This document shows, piece by piece, positions 17,002 to 26,923 of a stretch of 64,000 nucleotides of DNA. Every line of letters starts with the position of its first letter. Position 1 is the first letter of the stretch. Below the pieces are notes generated by a model. The model did no database searches and was not told where the DNA came from. It saw only the letters and a list, made by a program, of their open reading frames with translations. The position numbers were made by a program, and so were the translations under genes. Origin of the DNA: Hymenobacter aranciens (lineage in GTDB: Bacteria; Bacteroidota; Bacteroidia; Cytophagales; Hymenobacteraceae); contig NZ_JAUQSY010000022.1 of NCBI RefSeq assembly GCF_030580865.1, forward strand, positions 1 through 64,000, in the 5' to 3' direction.

Positions 17002-20000
17002 ATGTCAACAAATTACCCTTTATTACGCCGGAAGCTAGCGGTGCTGGGCGGGCTGCTGCCCCTGCTGTGGCTGGCTGCGCTGGCGCCGGCCGCCGGCCAA
17101 AGCTTCAGCACCGCCCTCACCAGTTACGCGGCCGGCCCCAACCCGCTGACTGTCGCGCTGGTCGACGTGAACGCCGACGGCTGGCCGGACCTGCTGACCA
17201 GCAACGGCGGCGGCCAAAACTACGTGACCCTGCGCCTGGGCACCGGCGTGGGCACTTTTGCCACCACCTACAGCACCATTCCCACCGACAACGGCCCCAC
17301 CACGCTGGTGGTGCAAGACATCAACGCCGACGGCCGGCCCGACCTGATTACGGGCCAGGGCCCCGGGGCCTCGGTGAGCGTGCTACTGGCCGACCCCGCC
17401 ACCCCCGGCAGCTTCCTGGCCCGCACCACGTACGCCACTGGTAGTAGTAACCAGGACGTGGAGCTGGTAGATGTGAATGCCGACGGTCGGCTGGACCTGC
17501 TGGCCGGCAACGATGCCGGCGTGCGGGTGCGCCTGGGCGACGTGAACGGCGCGCCCGGCACCTTTCTCGCCACCTTCACCGACTACGCCGGCACTGCCAC
17601 GAGCCTGGAAGTGGTAGACCTGAACGGCGATGGTCGCCTCGACCTGGTGACGGCCGACGCTGCGAACGCCGTCGTGCGGGTGCGCCTGGCCAGCGGCGCG
17701 GCCGGCAGCTTTGCCGGCACCGTGGCCAGCTACGCCACCAGCACCCTGCCCCGCCGCCTGGCGGTGGTGGACGTGAACGGCGACGGCCGCCTCGACTTTG
17801 TGACGGCCGGCCAGAACAGCGGCCTGAGCGTGGTGCTGGCCGATGCGGCAGGCTCTTACCTGCCGTTTGCCCTGTATGGCACCGGCGGCAGCCCGGTGGG
17901 CCTGGCCGTGACGGACGTGAACGGCGACGGCCGCCCCGACCTGCTGACTTCCTACAGCAACACCAGCCAGGTGGGCGTGCGCCTGGCCGCCTACGCGCCG
18001 GGGAGCTTCTCCACCGTCCGCAAAGACTACTTCACGGGCCACAACGCCCAGCAGCTGCTGGTGGCCGACGTGAATGCCGACGGCCTGCCGGACCTGCTGA
18101 CCGCCAACTACGACGGCAGCAATGTGGGCATCCGCCTGGGCGCGCCCAACGCGGCCCCCACCGCCCTGACCCTGAGCAACAGCAGCGTGGCCGAAAACGG
18201 GGCGGCCAACGCCACGGTGGGTACCTTCACCACCACCGACCCCAATAACAGTGCCCCCTATACCTACTGGCTGGAAAGCGGCCCCGGCAGCACCGATAAC
18301 GCCAGCTTCACCATCTCCGGCAACACCCTGCGCCTGACGGCCCCGGCCGACTACGAAACCAAGAGCAGCTACGCCATCCGGGTGCGCACCACCGACGACG
18401 GGGGGGCGAGCCTCGTGCAGACCTTCACCGTGGCCGTGACGAACGTGGCCGAAGTGCCGACGCTCACCGCCCTCAGCCCCACCAGCGGGCCGGTGGGCAC
18501 CAGTGTCACTATCACCGGTACCGACCTGGCCAACCCGACCGGCCTTACCCTGAACGGCGTGGCCGTGCCGCTGGCCAGCATCACGGCCAACACCGGCACC
18601 AGCCTCACCTTCACCGTGCCGGCGGGTGCCACCAGCGGCCCCCTCGTCGTGACCACGTCCAGCGGCCCCAGCAATGGAGTGACTTTTACGGTAACAGCCT
18701 TTACCATCACCGGCATTGCGCCCACGAGTGGGCCGATGGGCACCCCGGTTACCATCACCGGCACAAACTTCACGAACGTAACGGGGGTGAGCTTCAACGC
18801 CGGCGCCGCTACCACCTACACCGTGAACTCGGACACCCAGATTACGGCTACTGTACCCCCGGGGGCCACCTCGGGCCCGGTAACGGTGACTACCGCCGCC
18901 GGCACGGTCAGCAGCAGCACGGCCTTTGTCGTGACGCCGCAGCTGAGCAGCCTGAGCCTGAGCGCCGGCGCCCTGAGCCCGGCCTTTGCCCCCGGCACCA
19001 CCAGCTACTCGCTCACCGTGCCCGGCACCGTGACCAGCACCACCGTAACGCCCACCAACGCCCAGACCAGCGGCGGCGCCATCACCGTCAATGGCATCAC
19101 TGTAGCCAGCGGCAGCGCCTCGGGCGCCATCGCCCTCAACCCCGGCAGCAACACGATTACCGTAATAGTGAATCCGGACGCAGGCGGGGCACCGGCCCTG
19201 ACCTACACCGTGACCGTAACGCGCACGCCCTGCGCCGTGACGGCCCTGGCCCGCAACGTAAACGTGACCCTGGATGCCAGTGGCACCGCCACCGTGGCGG
19301 CCAGTGCCGTGAACAACGGCAGTAGCAGCACCTGCGGCCCGGTGAGCCTGAGCCTGGATAAAACCAGCTTCACCTGCGCCAACGTGGGTGCCAACACCGT
19401 GACCCTGACCGTGACCGACGGGCAGGGCGGCAGCAACACGGCCACGGCCACCGTGACCGTGGCCGACAACATGGCCCCCACCACCCTGGCCCAAGACGTA
19501 ACCCTGACGCTGGACGCCACCGGCACAGCCACGCTGGCCGTCAGTGCTGTGGACAACGGCAGCCGCGATAACTGCGGCATTACCACGCGCAGCATCTCGC
19601 GCACGAGCTTTAGCTGTGCCGACGTGAACCCGGCAACGCAGCCGGCCTTGCGCCGGGGCAATATTCAGTTCGTCAGCGCCAACAAGCAATACGTACTGAG
19701 TAACGCGACCATTAACGCCAACACCACGGGCACACTCGAAACGTGGGTGAAGACCACGACGACGAACGCCCGCTTTGGCGGCCTCATGAACAGCAGCACC
19801 AATGCCGCCGACGGCGGCAGCGGCAACTACCTGGCCTTGTACTGGGAAACCGGGGGCCGGGTGGCCGTTGAGGGCATGTGGAACGTGGTGCAGACCGGGG
19901 CCCTGGTGACCGACGGGCAGTGGCACCACGTGGCGGCCGTGGCCGACGGCAGCACCTGCAAGCTTTACATCGACGGCGTGCTCAATGCCACGGGTACAGT

Positions 20001-23000
20001 CAATGCCGGCCAGTCGCTGACCCGCCGCATCATGCTTGGGTCTGAGCGCTCGCGCTTGGCCAACTACGCCAATCCTACCATGGAGCTCGACAACAGCCGG
20101 GTGTGGAGCGTGGCCCGCACGGCGGCCCAGATTCTGGACGGCAAGGATAACGAAGTGCCCACCAATACGGTGGGCCTGCAGCTGGCCTACGCCTTCAACG
20201 AAAGCACGGGCAGCACCACCGTGCGCGACGGGTCGGGCAACAATAATACAGCTACGCTTAACGGCACCTCGCTGCCCACCTTCACGACGGCTGGCGGGGC
20301 CCTGCTCGTGCCCCCGGGCCAGCCCGTAACCCTGACCGTGGCCGACGCCACTGGTAATTCCGGAACCGCCACTACCTACGTGAAGGTGGTTGATAACACC
20401 GCGCCGACATTCATAACCTGCGGCACGGGCACCAGCGCTGACCCCTTCGTTAACCTGAACTGCGTGAGCGGCGTGGCCACGGGCACGTATTGGTTCCGCA
20501 TCGGGGGCCAGACGTTCCAGGGCTACGTGGACGGCACGACCGACGGCGGGGGCTGGGTGGAAATCCTGAACTACCTGCACCAGGGCGGCACCAACCCGGC
20601 CCTGAACGCCCGCACCAGCAGCCTGCCGGTGCAGACCAGCGCTGCGCTCGGGGCAGACGAAAGCGCCTCGGCGACGGCCTGGGGCCACGCTGCCCCGGCC
20701 CTGGTGGCCAGCCTGAATCCGCAGGAAGTGCGCTTCTACGGCCAGAGCTCGGCCCACAGCCGCGTCATTCATTTCAAGACCAGCCACGCCGGCACGCTGA
20801 ACTACCTCAAGACCGGCTCCGGCGACATGAGCGGCATCGGCGCCAGCTTTACGGCCCTGCCCGGCCACTCGGCCAACCTACCTGCGGCGGCCAACACCTA
20901 TTACAGCAATCAGGGTGCCAGCGCGGCCACGGAGTTCCCGTTCTATACCTTTAGTGCCTACCACTGGGGCATCAAGGGATTTGGCAGCCGCTGGGAAGCG
21001 GACGACTACGTCAACAACCCCGGCAGCAATACCCTGCACCGCATCTTCGTGCGGGGTAGCGCCACGGCTGCCCCCGGCGGCAACATCACGGTGAGCGCCG
21101 CCACCGGGCAGTGCGGCGCAGCCGTAACGCTGACCGGTACCCAGACCGTGACCGACAACTGCGGCACGCCGACCGTGACCTTCAGCCCGGCTTCGGGCAG
21201 TTTCTTCGCGGTGGGCACCACCTCCGTCACCGCCACCGCCACCGATGCCGGCGGTCTGCAAGCCACCCGCACCTTTACGGTAACGGTAACTGATACCCAG
21301 GCTCCGGCCTTTGCCACCTGCGGCGCGGGCACGGCCGCCAACCCCTTCCGGGGATTGAGCTGCGCCCAGGGCCAGGCCACGGGCACGTACTGGTTCCGCA
21401 TCGGGGGCCAGACGTTCCAGGGCTACGTGGACGGCACGACCGACGGCGGGGGCTGGGTGGAAATCCTGAACTACCTGCATCAGGGCGGCACCAACCCCGC
21501 TCTGAACCCGCGCACCAGCAGCCTGCCGGTGCAGACCAGCGCCGCGCTTGGGGCGGACGAAAGCGCCTCGGCGACGGCCTGGGGCCACGCCGCCCCGGCC
21601 CTGGTGGCCAGCCTGAATCCGCAGGAAGTGCGCTTCTACGGCCAGAGCTCGGCCCACGTCCGCGTCATTCACTTCAAGACTTCGCTGCCCAGCGTGCTGA
21701 ACTATCTCAAAACCGGTACCGGCGACATGAGCGGCCTGAATGCGAGCTTCACGGCCCTGCCCGGCCACTCGGCCAACCTGCCCGCCTCGGCTAACTTCTA
21801 TTACGGCAACAATAACAACCAGGCCGCCACGGAATTTCCGTTCTTCACTTCGGGAGCCTACCACTGGGGCATCAAGGGATTTGGCAACCGCTGGGAAGCG
21901 GACGACTACGCTAATAACCCCGCCAACAATACCCTGCACCGCATCTTCGTGCGGGGCAGCGTACTCCCGACGACGGGCCTCGACGTGGCCGCTACTGCCG
22001 CTACGGGCCAGTGCGGAGCAAACGTGACGCTGACCGGCACCCAGCCCGTGAGCGACAACTGCAGCGCTCCCACGGTGAGCTTCAGCCCGGCTTCGGGCAG
22101 CTTCTTCGCCGTAGGCAGCACCCCCGTGACGGCCACGGCCACCGATGCGTCGGGCAACCAAAGCACGGTGAGCTTCACCGTGACCGTGACCGACAACACG
22201 GCCCCCAGTGCCCCGCTGCAGCTGCCGGCCGCCCCAGCGGCGATTCGGGCCAACGTGCCCGAAGCTGCCGGCTACGGTCTGGTGTACCAGCTCAACATTC
22301 CTAACACGGCCAGCTTCAACGCCCTGGCCGCCGTGCCCTACGCCGTAAACAACTCGGCGACGGCCCTGGCCGCGAACCCGGCCCGCGTGGCCTACTACAT
22401 GGAGCTGACGAACGGCAGCACCAGCAAGTGGGTGTGGGCGTCGATGGACAACTTCGCCAACAACCTGACCGAGCTCGGGCTGCCTCACCCCACCACCAAC
22501 CCCGTGACCCACGTGCGGAACGTGAGCAACCTGAACGTGTTTGCCAGCAGTAATGCCGCCGTGACCACTGGCACCAACCTGGGCACTGGTCGCCTGGAAA
22601 TGCACCGCTTCGACTATGCCGTTGCCAACAGCAGCAACGTGCCGGGCGCCAGCAACTCAACCTTTGACTTTGGCGACGCGGTGGACTTCAATACTCCCAA
22701 CTATGGCTCGTTCCAGGTGCACAACGTGACGAATGCCCAGACGGTGTTTGCCTACAACAACTGGGGGCGTAGCTCCGCCAGCGCCAGCCAGCAGGGCGAC
22801 GTGGGCATCGGCAACCAGCCGAGCGGCCATCCGGACTGGACCTTCTCCTTCAACGCCAGCACCTACACGGTGAAAACGCTTTACATCCTGGCTGCGCCCG
22901 GCTTCACCAAGCCCGCCACGGTAACGCTGGACGAAAACGGCACCGCGACGCTCGCCGCCACCCAGGTGTACGCGGGCAATGCCACCGACAACTGTGGCAC

Positions 23001-24585
23001 CGTGACTCCCACCGTCAGCAAGACCAGCTTCGGCTGCGCCGACCTGGGCACTCAGACGGTGAGCGTGATGCTAAGCGACGGCAATGGCAACACCAGCGCC
23101 CCGCAGACGGCCGTGGTGACGGTAGTGGCGCCGCCGGCTGCCAGCATCCCCGTCGTTACCTGGACCGGCAACGCCGGCACCAGCTGGACCGACGCCTGCA
23201 ACTGGAGCTACGGCCTGGTGCCCACCGCCGCCAGTGCCAGCATCAGCATCCCGGCCGGGCGCTCCAACTACCCGGTGCTCAGCGGGGCCAGCCTGACCGT
23301 GGGCAACCTGAGCATTGCCGCCGGCGCCAGCCTGAGCCAGGGCAGCACCACCCTGCTCGTAACCGGCAACCTGAGCAACCTGAACCCGGCCCCCTTTACC
23401 GGGGTAGTGAGCCTGACGGGCACCGGCCCGCAAACAGTGACCAGCAACTTCAGCACGCTGGTGGTGAACAAAGCCAGCGGCACGGCCACCCTCACGGCCG
23501 CCGCCAGCGTGAGCACCGCCCTGACCATGACCAGCGGCACCCTGAAAACCGGCAGCTACATCCTCACGCTGAGCTCCACGGCCATGCTTACCGAAAGCGC
23601 GACCAGCTACGTGAACGGCCGCGTGCAAACCACCCGCGACCTGAACACGGCCGGCACCGCCAACACCTTCGGCGGCCTGGGCCTGACGCTGACGCCCGCC
23701 ACCGGCAGCACCGCCCTGCCCGGCAGCACGCTGGTGCAGCGCACCACCGGCACGGCCCGCACCGGCGTGAGCGGCCGCCAGGGCATCCTGCGCTCGTTCG
23801 ACATCCAGCCCGCCGTGAACACCGGTCTGAACGTGACGCTGGCCTTCAGCTACCGCGAAGCCGAGCTCAACGGCATCGAAGAAAGCAAGCTGGCCCTGTT
23901 CAAAAGCGAGACCGGCGCCGCTGACACCTGGGGCCGCCAGCGCAATGTGAGCTTCGACGCTACGGCCAACACGGCCACGCTGTCCGGCGTGCGCGACTTC
24001 AGCATCTGGACGCTGGGCAGCGCCGACGCCCCGCTGCCTGTGGAGCTCACCACCTTCACCGCCACCGCCGAAGGCCGCGTCGCCCGCCTCCAGTGGACTA
24101 CGGCCAGCGAGAAAAACAACGCCTACTTTGACGTAGAGCGCAGCTTGGACGGCCGCGAGTTCAGCAAAATTGGGCAGGAGCGGGGCCAGGGTAGCAAAGC
24201 CAGCCCCACCAGCTACACCTTCTTGGATAAGCAGCTGCCCGCTGGCACCGTCTACTACCGCCTGCGGCAGGTAGACTTGGACGGCACCGCCAGCTACTCG
24301 CCCGTGCGCACCGTAACGGTTACGACAGGCGCGCTGGCCGCTGCCCTGACCATCTATCCCACCGAAGCGGTACCCGGCCAGCCCTTGCGCTACGCCTACT
24401 CCGGCCCGGCCCTGCCCGCCGGTGCCACGCTGGAAGTGTACGACGCCACCGGCCGCTGCCTGCACCGGCAGGCAGCAGGTAGTGCCACCGGAGCACTGGA
24501 AGTTAAAGGCCTGAGCGCGGGCTGGTACTGGGTGCGCCTGCGGGGCACCGACGGCCCGCAGCAAGCGCGGTTCTACCAGCCCTAA
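17002..24585 (+). CDS. Giant multidomain T9SS cargo protein (FG-GAP, cadherin-like, IPT, HYR, fibrinogen-like)
   Basis: 2527 residues from ATG 17002; the open frame extends to 16849 but the signal peptide (LAVLGGLLPLLWLAALAPAAG) fits the later start. In order: FG-GAP/VCBS repeats with D-x-N-x-D-G calcium loops (about 40-380, VDVNADGRLDLL); a cadherin-like domain (385-485); two IPT/TIG domains (487-645, SPTSGPVGTSVTITG); a cadherin-like beta sandwich (647-740); two HYR-like modules (741-885); a LamG-type lectin fold (890-1110). Then come two fibrinogen-like modules (DGTTDGGGWVEILNYLHQGG), each followed by HYR, and an unassigned domain (about 1735-1965). Further beta domains and a T9SS type A sorting domain (2343-2527, ending QARFYQP) complete the protein. 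A surface or extracellular adhesive role is inferred. Possibly co-transcribed with the preceding beta-helix gene, as no terminator lies between them. Confidence 0.88.
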   Translation: MSTNYPLLRRKLAVLGGLLPLLWLAALAPAAGQSFSTALTSYAAGPNPLTVALVDVNADGWPDLLTSNGGGQNYVTLRLGTGVGTFATTYSTIPTDNGPTTLVVQDINADGRPDLITGQGPGASVSVLLADPATPGSFLARTTYATGSSNQDVELVDVNADGRLDLLAGNDAGVRVRLGDVNGAPGTFLATFTDYAGTATSLEVVDLNGDGRLDLVTADAANAVVRVRLASGAAGSFAGTVASYATSTLPRRLAVVDVNGDGRLDFVTAGQNSGLSVVLADAAGSYLPFALYGTGGSPVGLAVTDVNGDGRPDLLTSYSNTSQVGVRLAAYAPGSFSTVRKDYFTGHNAQQLLVADVNADGLPDLLTANYDGSNVGIRLGAPNAAPTALTLSNSSVAENGAANATVGTFTTTDPNNSAPYTYWLESGPGSTDNASFTISGNTLRLTAPADYETKSSYAIRVRTTDDGGASLVQTFTVAVTNVAEVPTLTALSPTSGPVGTSVTITGTDLANPTGLTLNGVAVPLASITANTGTSLTFTVPAGATSGPLVVTTSSGPSNGVTFTVTAFTITGIAPTSGPMGTPVTITGTNFTNVTGVSFNAGAATTYTVNSDTQITATVPPGATSGPVTVTTAAGTVSSSTAFVVTPQLSSLSLSAGALSPAFAPGTTSYSLTVPGTVTSTTVTPTNAQTSGGAITVNGITVASGSASGAIALNPGSNTITVIVNPDAGGAPALTYTVTVTRTPCAVTALARNVNVTLDASGTATVAASAVNNGSSSTCGPVSLSLDKTSFTCANVGANTVTLTVTDGQGGSNTATATVTVADNMAPTTLAQDVTLTLDATGTATLAVSAVDNGSRDNCGITTRSISRTSFSCADVNPATQPALRRGNIQFVSANKQYVLSNATINANTTGTLETWVKTTTTNARFGGLMNSSTNAADGGSGNYLALYWETGGRVAVEGMWNVVQTGALVTDGQWHHVAAVADGSTCKLYIDGVLNATGTVNAGQSLTRRIMLGSERSRLANYANPTMELDNSRVWSVARTAAQILDGKDNEVPTNTVGLQLAYAFNESTGSTTVRDGSGNNNTATLNGTSLPTFTTAGGALLVPPGQPVTLTVADATGNSGTATTYVKVVDNTAPTFITCGTGTSADPFVNLNCVSGVATGTYWFRIGGQTFQGYVDGTTDGGGWVEILNYLHQGGTNPALNARTSSLPVQTSAALGADESASATAWGHAAPALVASLNPQEVRFYGQSSAHSRVIHFKTSHAGTLNYLKTGSGDMSGIGASFTALPGHSANLPAAANTYYSNQGASAATEFPFYTFSAYHWGIKGFGSRWEADDYVNNPGSNTLHRIFVRGSATAAPGGNITVSAATGQCGAAVTLTGTQTVTDNCGTPTVTFSPASGSFFAVGTTSVTATATDAGGLQATRTFTVTVTDTQAPAFATCGAGTAANPFRGLSCAQGQATGTYWFRIGGQTFQGYVDGTTDGGGWVEILNYLHQGGTNPALNPRTSSLPVQTSAALGADESASATAWGHAAPALVASLNPQEVRFYGQSSAHVRVIHFKTSLPSVLNYLKTGTGDMSGLNASFTALPGHSANLPASANFYYGNNNNQAATEFPFFTSGAYHWGIKGFGNRWEADDYANNPANNTLHRIFVRGSVLPTTGLDVAATAATGQCGANVTLTGTQPVSDNCSAPTVSFSPASGSFFAVGSTPVTATATDASGNQSTVSFTVTVTDNTAPSAPLQLPAAPAAIRANVPEAAGYGLVYQLNIPNTASFNALAAVPYAVNNSATALAANPARVAYYMELTNGSTSKWVWASMDNFANNLTELGLPHPTTNPVTHVRNVSNLNVFASSNAAVTTGTNLGTGRLEMHRFDYAVANSSNVPGASNSTFDFGDAVDFNTPNYGSFQVHNVTNAQTVFAYNNWGRSSASASQQGDVGIGNQPSGHPDWTFSFNASTYTVKTLYILAAPGFTKPATVTLDENGTATLAATQVYAGNATDNCGTVTPTVSKTSFGCADLGTQTVSVMLSDGNGNTSAPQTAVVTVVAPPAASIPVVTWTGNAGTSWTDACNWSYGLVPTAASASISIPAGRSNYPVLSGASLTVGNLSIAAGASLSQGSTTLLVTGNLSNLNPAPFTGVVSLTGTGPQTVTSNFSTLVVNKASGTATLTAAASVSTALTMTSGTLKTGSYILTLSSTAMLTESATSYVNGRVQTTRDLNTAGTANTFGGLGLTLTPATGSTALPGSTLVQRTTGTARTGVSGRQGILRSFDIQPAVNTGLNVTLAFSYREAELNGIEESKLALFKSETGAADTWGRQRNVSFDATANTATLSGVRDFSIWTLGSADAPLPVELTTFTATAEGRVARLQWTTASEKNNAYFDVERSLDGREFSKIGQERGQGSKASPTSYTFLDKQLPAGTVYYRLRQVDLDGTASYSPVRTVTVTTGALAAALTIYPTEAVPGQPLRYAYSGPALPAGATLEVYDATGRCLHRQAAGSATGALEVKGLSAGWYWVRLRGTDGPQQARFYQP
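20461..22200 (+). repeat. Exact-offset 900-bp internal duplication
   Basis: 20461 to about 21300 and 21361 to about 22200 align at a constant 900-bp offset with no net indel. Long stretches are identical or nearly so (for example from 20480 versus 21380 for roughly 100 bp). The unit is one fibrinogen-like module plus one HYR module, 300 codons. Confidence 0.9.
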
Positions 24586-24622
24586 GGCAAGAATTAGTGT
24601 TGCATACACTCTGCAGGAAAGG

Positions 24623-24647
24623 GGCGGGCCATTGGCCCGCCTTTTTT
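24623..24647 (+). terminator. Intrinsic terminator after the giant T9SS gene
   Basis: GGCGGGCC / GGCCCGCC stem with an ATT loop and a run of T, 37 nt after the stop codon. Confidence 0.9.
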
Positions 24648-24788
24648 TGTTTTTGCCCGGGCCGGCCGACTGCTGCTGGTTGGGAGCATTGGTATTTGGG
24701 TGAGCTTGCTTCGCAGGCGGCGGCCAGGTAAAAGAAGCGGGAGTAGCTGCAAGGGTGGCGCCGAAGCCGGGCGAATGCCGATTACTTT

Positions 24789-24796
24789 ATATTTGC
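24789..24796 (+). promoter_or_regulatory. -7 promoter element of kinase gene 1
   Basis: TATATTTG matches TAnnTTTG; the transcript should start near 24802, about 43 nt before ATG 24845. Confidence 0.6.
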
Positions 24797-24844
24797 TGAA
24801 AGGCCGCCCGCTCTTTTTTATTCAGCGGCGGGCCTGCTCTCCTT

Positions 24845-26857
24845 ATGCGGATGTGTTTGGCGCTTGCGCTTACCTGGTTACTGTGGTGGCCGATGCCTGC
24901 CGCCGCCGTGCCCGCCACGCTGCCGCCCGCGCCCGACGGCCTGCGCGCCCGGCTCCGCACGGCCCAGGGGCCGGCCCGCGTGGCCGTTCTGCTGCAAGTG
25001 GCCGAAACCTTCCTCGAACCCCTCGATTCGGCGGGGCTGGTGGGCTACGCCGTGGCGGCCGAGCGCCTGGCCCGGCCGCTCGGCGACTCGCTGGCCGTGG
25101 GCCAGGCCGTGGACTTGCGCGGCTACTACTTTCAGCGCGCCGGCGATGCCCGCCGGGCCGCCCCGCTGCTGCGCCGGGCCGAGCGCCTGCTCGAAGCGGC
25201 CCCCGCCGCCGCCCGCGCCGCCAACCTGGAGCACCTCGGCGAGCTGCACCAGAGCCTGGGCCGCCCGGCCGAAGCCCGCGCCTACTACCGCCGTGCCTAC
25301 GCGCTGGCCCGGCAGGCCAGCCGCCCGCTACGCCAGGCCAGCGTATTGCTCAACCTGAGTAGTAGCTACCAGATGCCGGGGCACTTCGATTCGGCGGTGT
25401 ACTTCGGCTTGCGGGCCGCCCGGCAGTACCAAAGCCTGCACGATGTGGTGGGCGAAGCCGACGCCCTCACCAACATCGGCTACGTGTTTTATCAGCAGCA
25501 GCGCTTTCCGGAAGGCATGCGCTACGTGAGCCGGGCTTACCGGCTGCTGCGCCAGGCCCACGAAACCCGCAAGCTGGGCACCACGCTCAGCGCCTTGGGG
25601 GCCATGGCCTCGGCTGCCGACAGCCAGCAGCTGGCCCTGAGCTATTTCCGGCAGCTGGCGGCCATCATGCGCGAGGGCAAAGTGTATGGCTACCTGGCCT
25701 CGGCCTACAACGGCATGGCCGTGGCGCACGAGCGGCTGCACCATGCCGACTCGGCGGAATATTATTACCGGCAGGCCGTGAGTGTGCTGCAGCCGCTCGA
25801 CAAGCCCGGCGACCTGGGCTTCCAGCTCAACAACCTGGCCCGCTTCTACCTCAACCAGCACCGCTACCCCGAGGCCCGCACCTGGGCCACCCGCAGCCTG
25901 GCCCTGCCCGGCGGCCGCGAGCACCCCGAAAACACCCCCGACGCCTGGCAAATCCTGCACCGCGTGGCCGGGCAGCAGGGCGACTTCGCCACCGCCTACC
26001 GCCTGCTGGCGCAGCAGCACGAATTGCAGCTGCGCCAGCAGGCCCAGCAAAATGAGCAGCTGAGCGCCGACCTGCGCGTGGGCTACGAAACCGAACAGGC
26101 CGAGCAGCGCGTGCGCCTGCTGGAGCAGGCCCGCGAGCTAAGCCGCTTCCGCCAGCTGGCCGCCCTGGCAGTGGCCGGCGGAGCGAGCCTGCTGCTGGGC
26201 GGGGTGCTCATCACCAGCTACCGCCGCCGGCAGCGCCGCCGCGAGGCCGCTCTGCGCCACCAGCTGGCCGCCGACCTGCACGACGACGTAGGCTCGCTGC
26301 TCTCCCAGATTTCGCTGCAAACCGACCTGCTGCAGGAAGGCCTGGGTGAGCCCGGCCAGCTGCAGGCCCAGTGGGCCGAAGTAGCCGGCAACAGTCGCCT
26401 GGCCGTGCGCCAGCTCAACGACGTGGTGTGGAACCTCGACGCCCAGAACGACTCGGTGCCCAACCTGCTCGACCGCCTGCGCGACTACGCCCACGACGTG
26501 CTGGTGCCCACCGGCCGCGATGTGCGCTTCATCGGCCCCGAGGCCACCGGTGCCAGCGCCGACCTCTCGGCTCCCGTGCGCCGCCACCTCTACCTTATTT
26601 TCAAGGAGGCCCTGCACAACATTCTCAAATACAGCCCCGCCAATGCCGAGGTAACCGTGGCCCTGCACCGCTGCCAGAACCTGCTGACTCTGGAAATCAG
26701 CAACAGCGGTCCGGTCATCACTGCGGCCGTCCGGGGCTCGGGCCACGGCCTGCGCAACATCGGCGAGCGCGCCATTGCTGCTGGCGGCACCGCCGAGGTA
26801 GGGCCCCGGGCGGAAGGCGGCTTTGGGGTGAAGGTGAGCGTGCCGGTGGGAGGGTAG
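24845..26857 (+). CDS. TPR sensor histidine kinase, HisKA_3 family (copy 1)
   Basis: 670 residues: signal peptide (1-22), extracytoplasmic TPR repeats (about 40-420; cores such as LTNIGYVFYQQQRFPEGMRY and AYNGMAVAHERLHHADSA), TM helix at 436-458 (LAALAVAGGASLLLGGVLI), basic stop-transfer RRRQRRR and a HisKA_3 domain. The H-box is HQLAADLHDDVGSLLSQI (His near 479). The HATPase domain has the N-box FKEALHNILKYS and G-box GHGLRNIGERA. It is the sensor of a pair with the NarL-type regulator at 26924. It is followed 762 bp after its stop by a paralogue (27620-29485) whose catalytic region is nearly identical in DNA. The divergent TPR regions suggest the two kinases sense different inputs. Confidence 0.92.
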   Translation: MRMCLALALTWLLWWPMPAAAVPATLPPAPDGLRARLRTAQGPARVAVLLQVAETFLEPLDSAGLVGYAVAAERLARPLGDSLAVGQAVDLRGYYFQRAGDARRAAPLLRRAERLLEAAPAAARAANLEHLGELHQSLGRPAEARAYYRRAYALARQASRPLRQASVLLNLSSSYQMPGHFDSAVYFGLRAARQYQSLHDVVGEADALTNIGYVFYQQQRFPEGMRYVSRAYRLLRQAHETRKLGTTLSALGAMASAADSQQLALSYFRQLAAIMREGKVYGYLASAYNGMAVAHERLHHADSAEYYYRQAVSVLQPLDKPGDLGFQLNNLARFYLNQHRYPEARTWATRSLALPGGREHPENTPDAWQILHRVAGQQGDFATAYRLLAQQHELQLRQQAQQNEQLSADLRVGYETEQAEQRVRLLEQARELSRFRQLAALAVAGGASLLLGGVLITSYRRRQRRREAALRHQLAADLHDDVGSLLSQISLQTDLLQEGLGEPGQLQAQWAEVAGNSRLAVRQLNDVVWNLDAQNDSVPNLLDRLRDYAHDVLVPTGRDVRFIGPEATGASADLSAPVRRHLYLIFKEALHNILKYSPANAEVTVALHRCQNLLTLEISNSGPVITAAVRGSGHGLRNIGERAIAAGGTAEVGPRAEGGFGVKVSVPVGG

Positions 26858-26910
26858 CGCTACATTCCTTGTCGCATCAAAATGCGGTATTCCCCCTTCT
26901 TTTCTGCCTC

Positions 26911-26918
26911 TACCTTTG
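26911..26918 (+). promoter_or_regulatory. -7 element giving a predicted leaderless regulator mRNA
   Basis: TACCTTTG ends 5 nt before ATG 26924. Transcription normally begins about 5-7 nt after this element, so the mRNA should start at or next to the start codon. Confidence 0.55.
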
Positions 26919-26923
26919 TCCGT

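Noticed and set aside
17383-20868. 1161-residue minus-strand ORF
   Set aside because: Antisense shadow of the giant T9SS gene: low-complexity Gly/Ala/His/Arg composition, no domain, produced by the GC-rich codon pattern of the plus strand.
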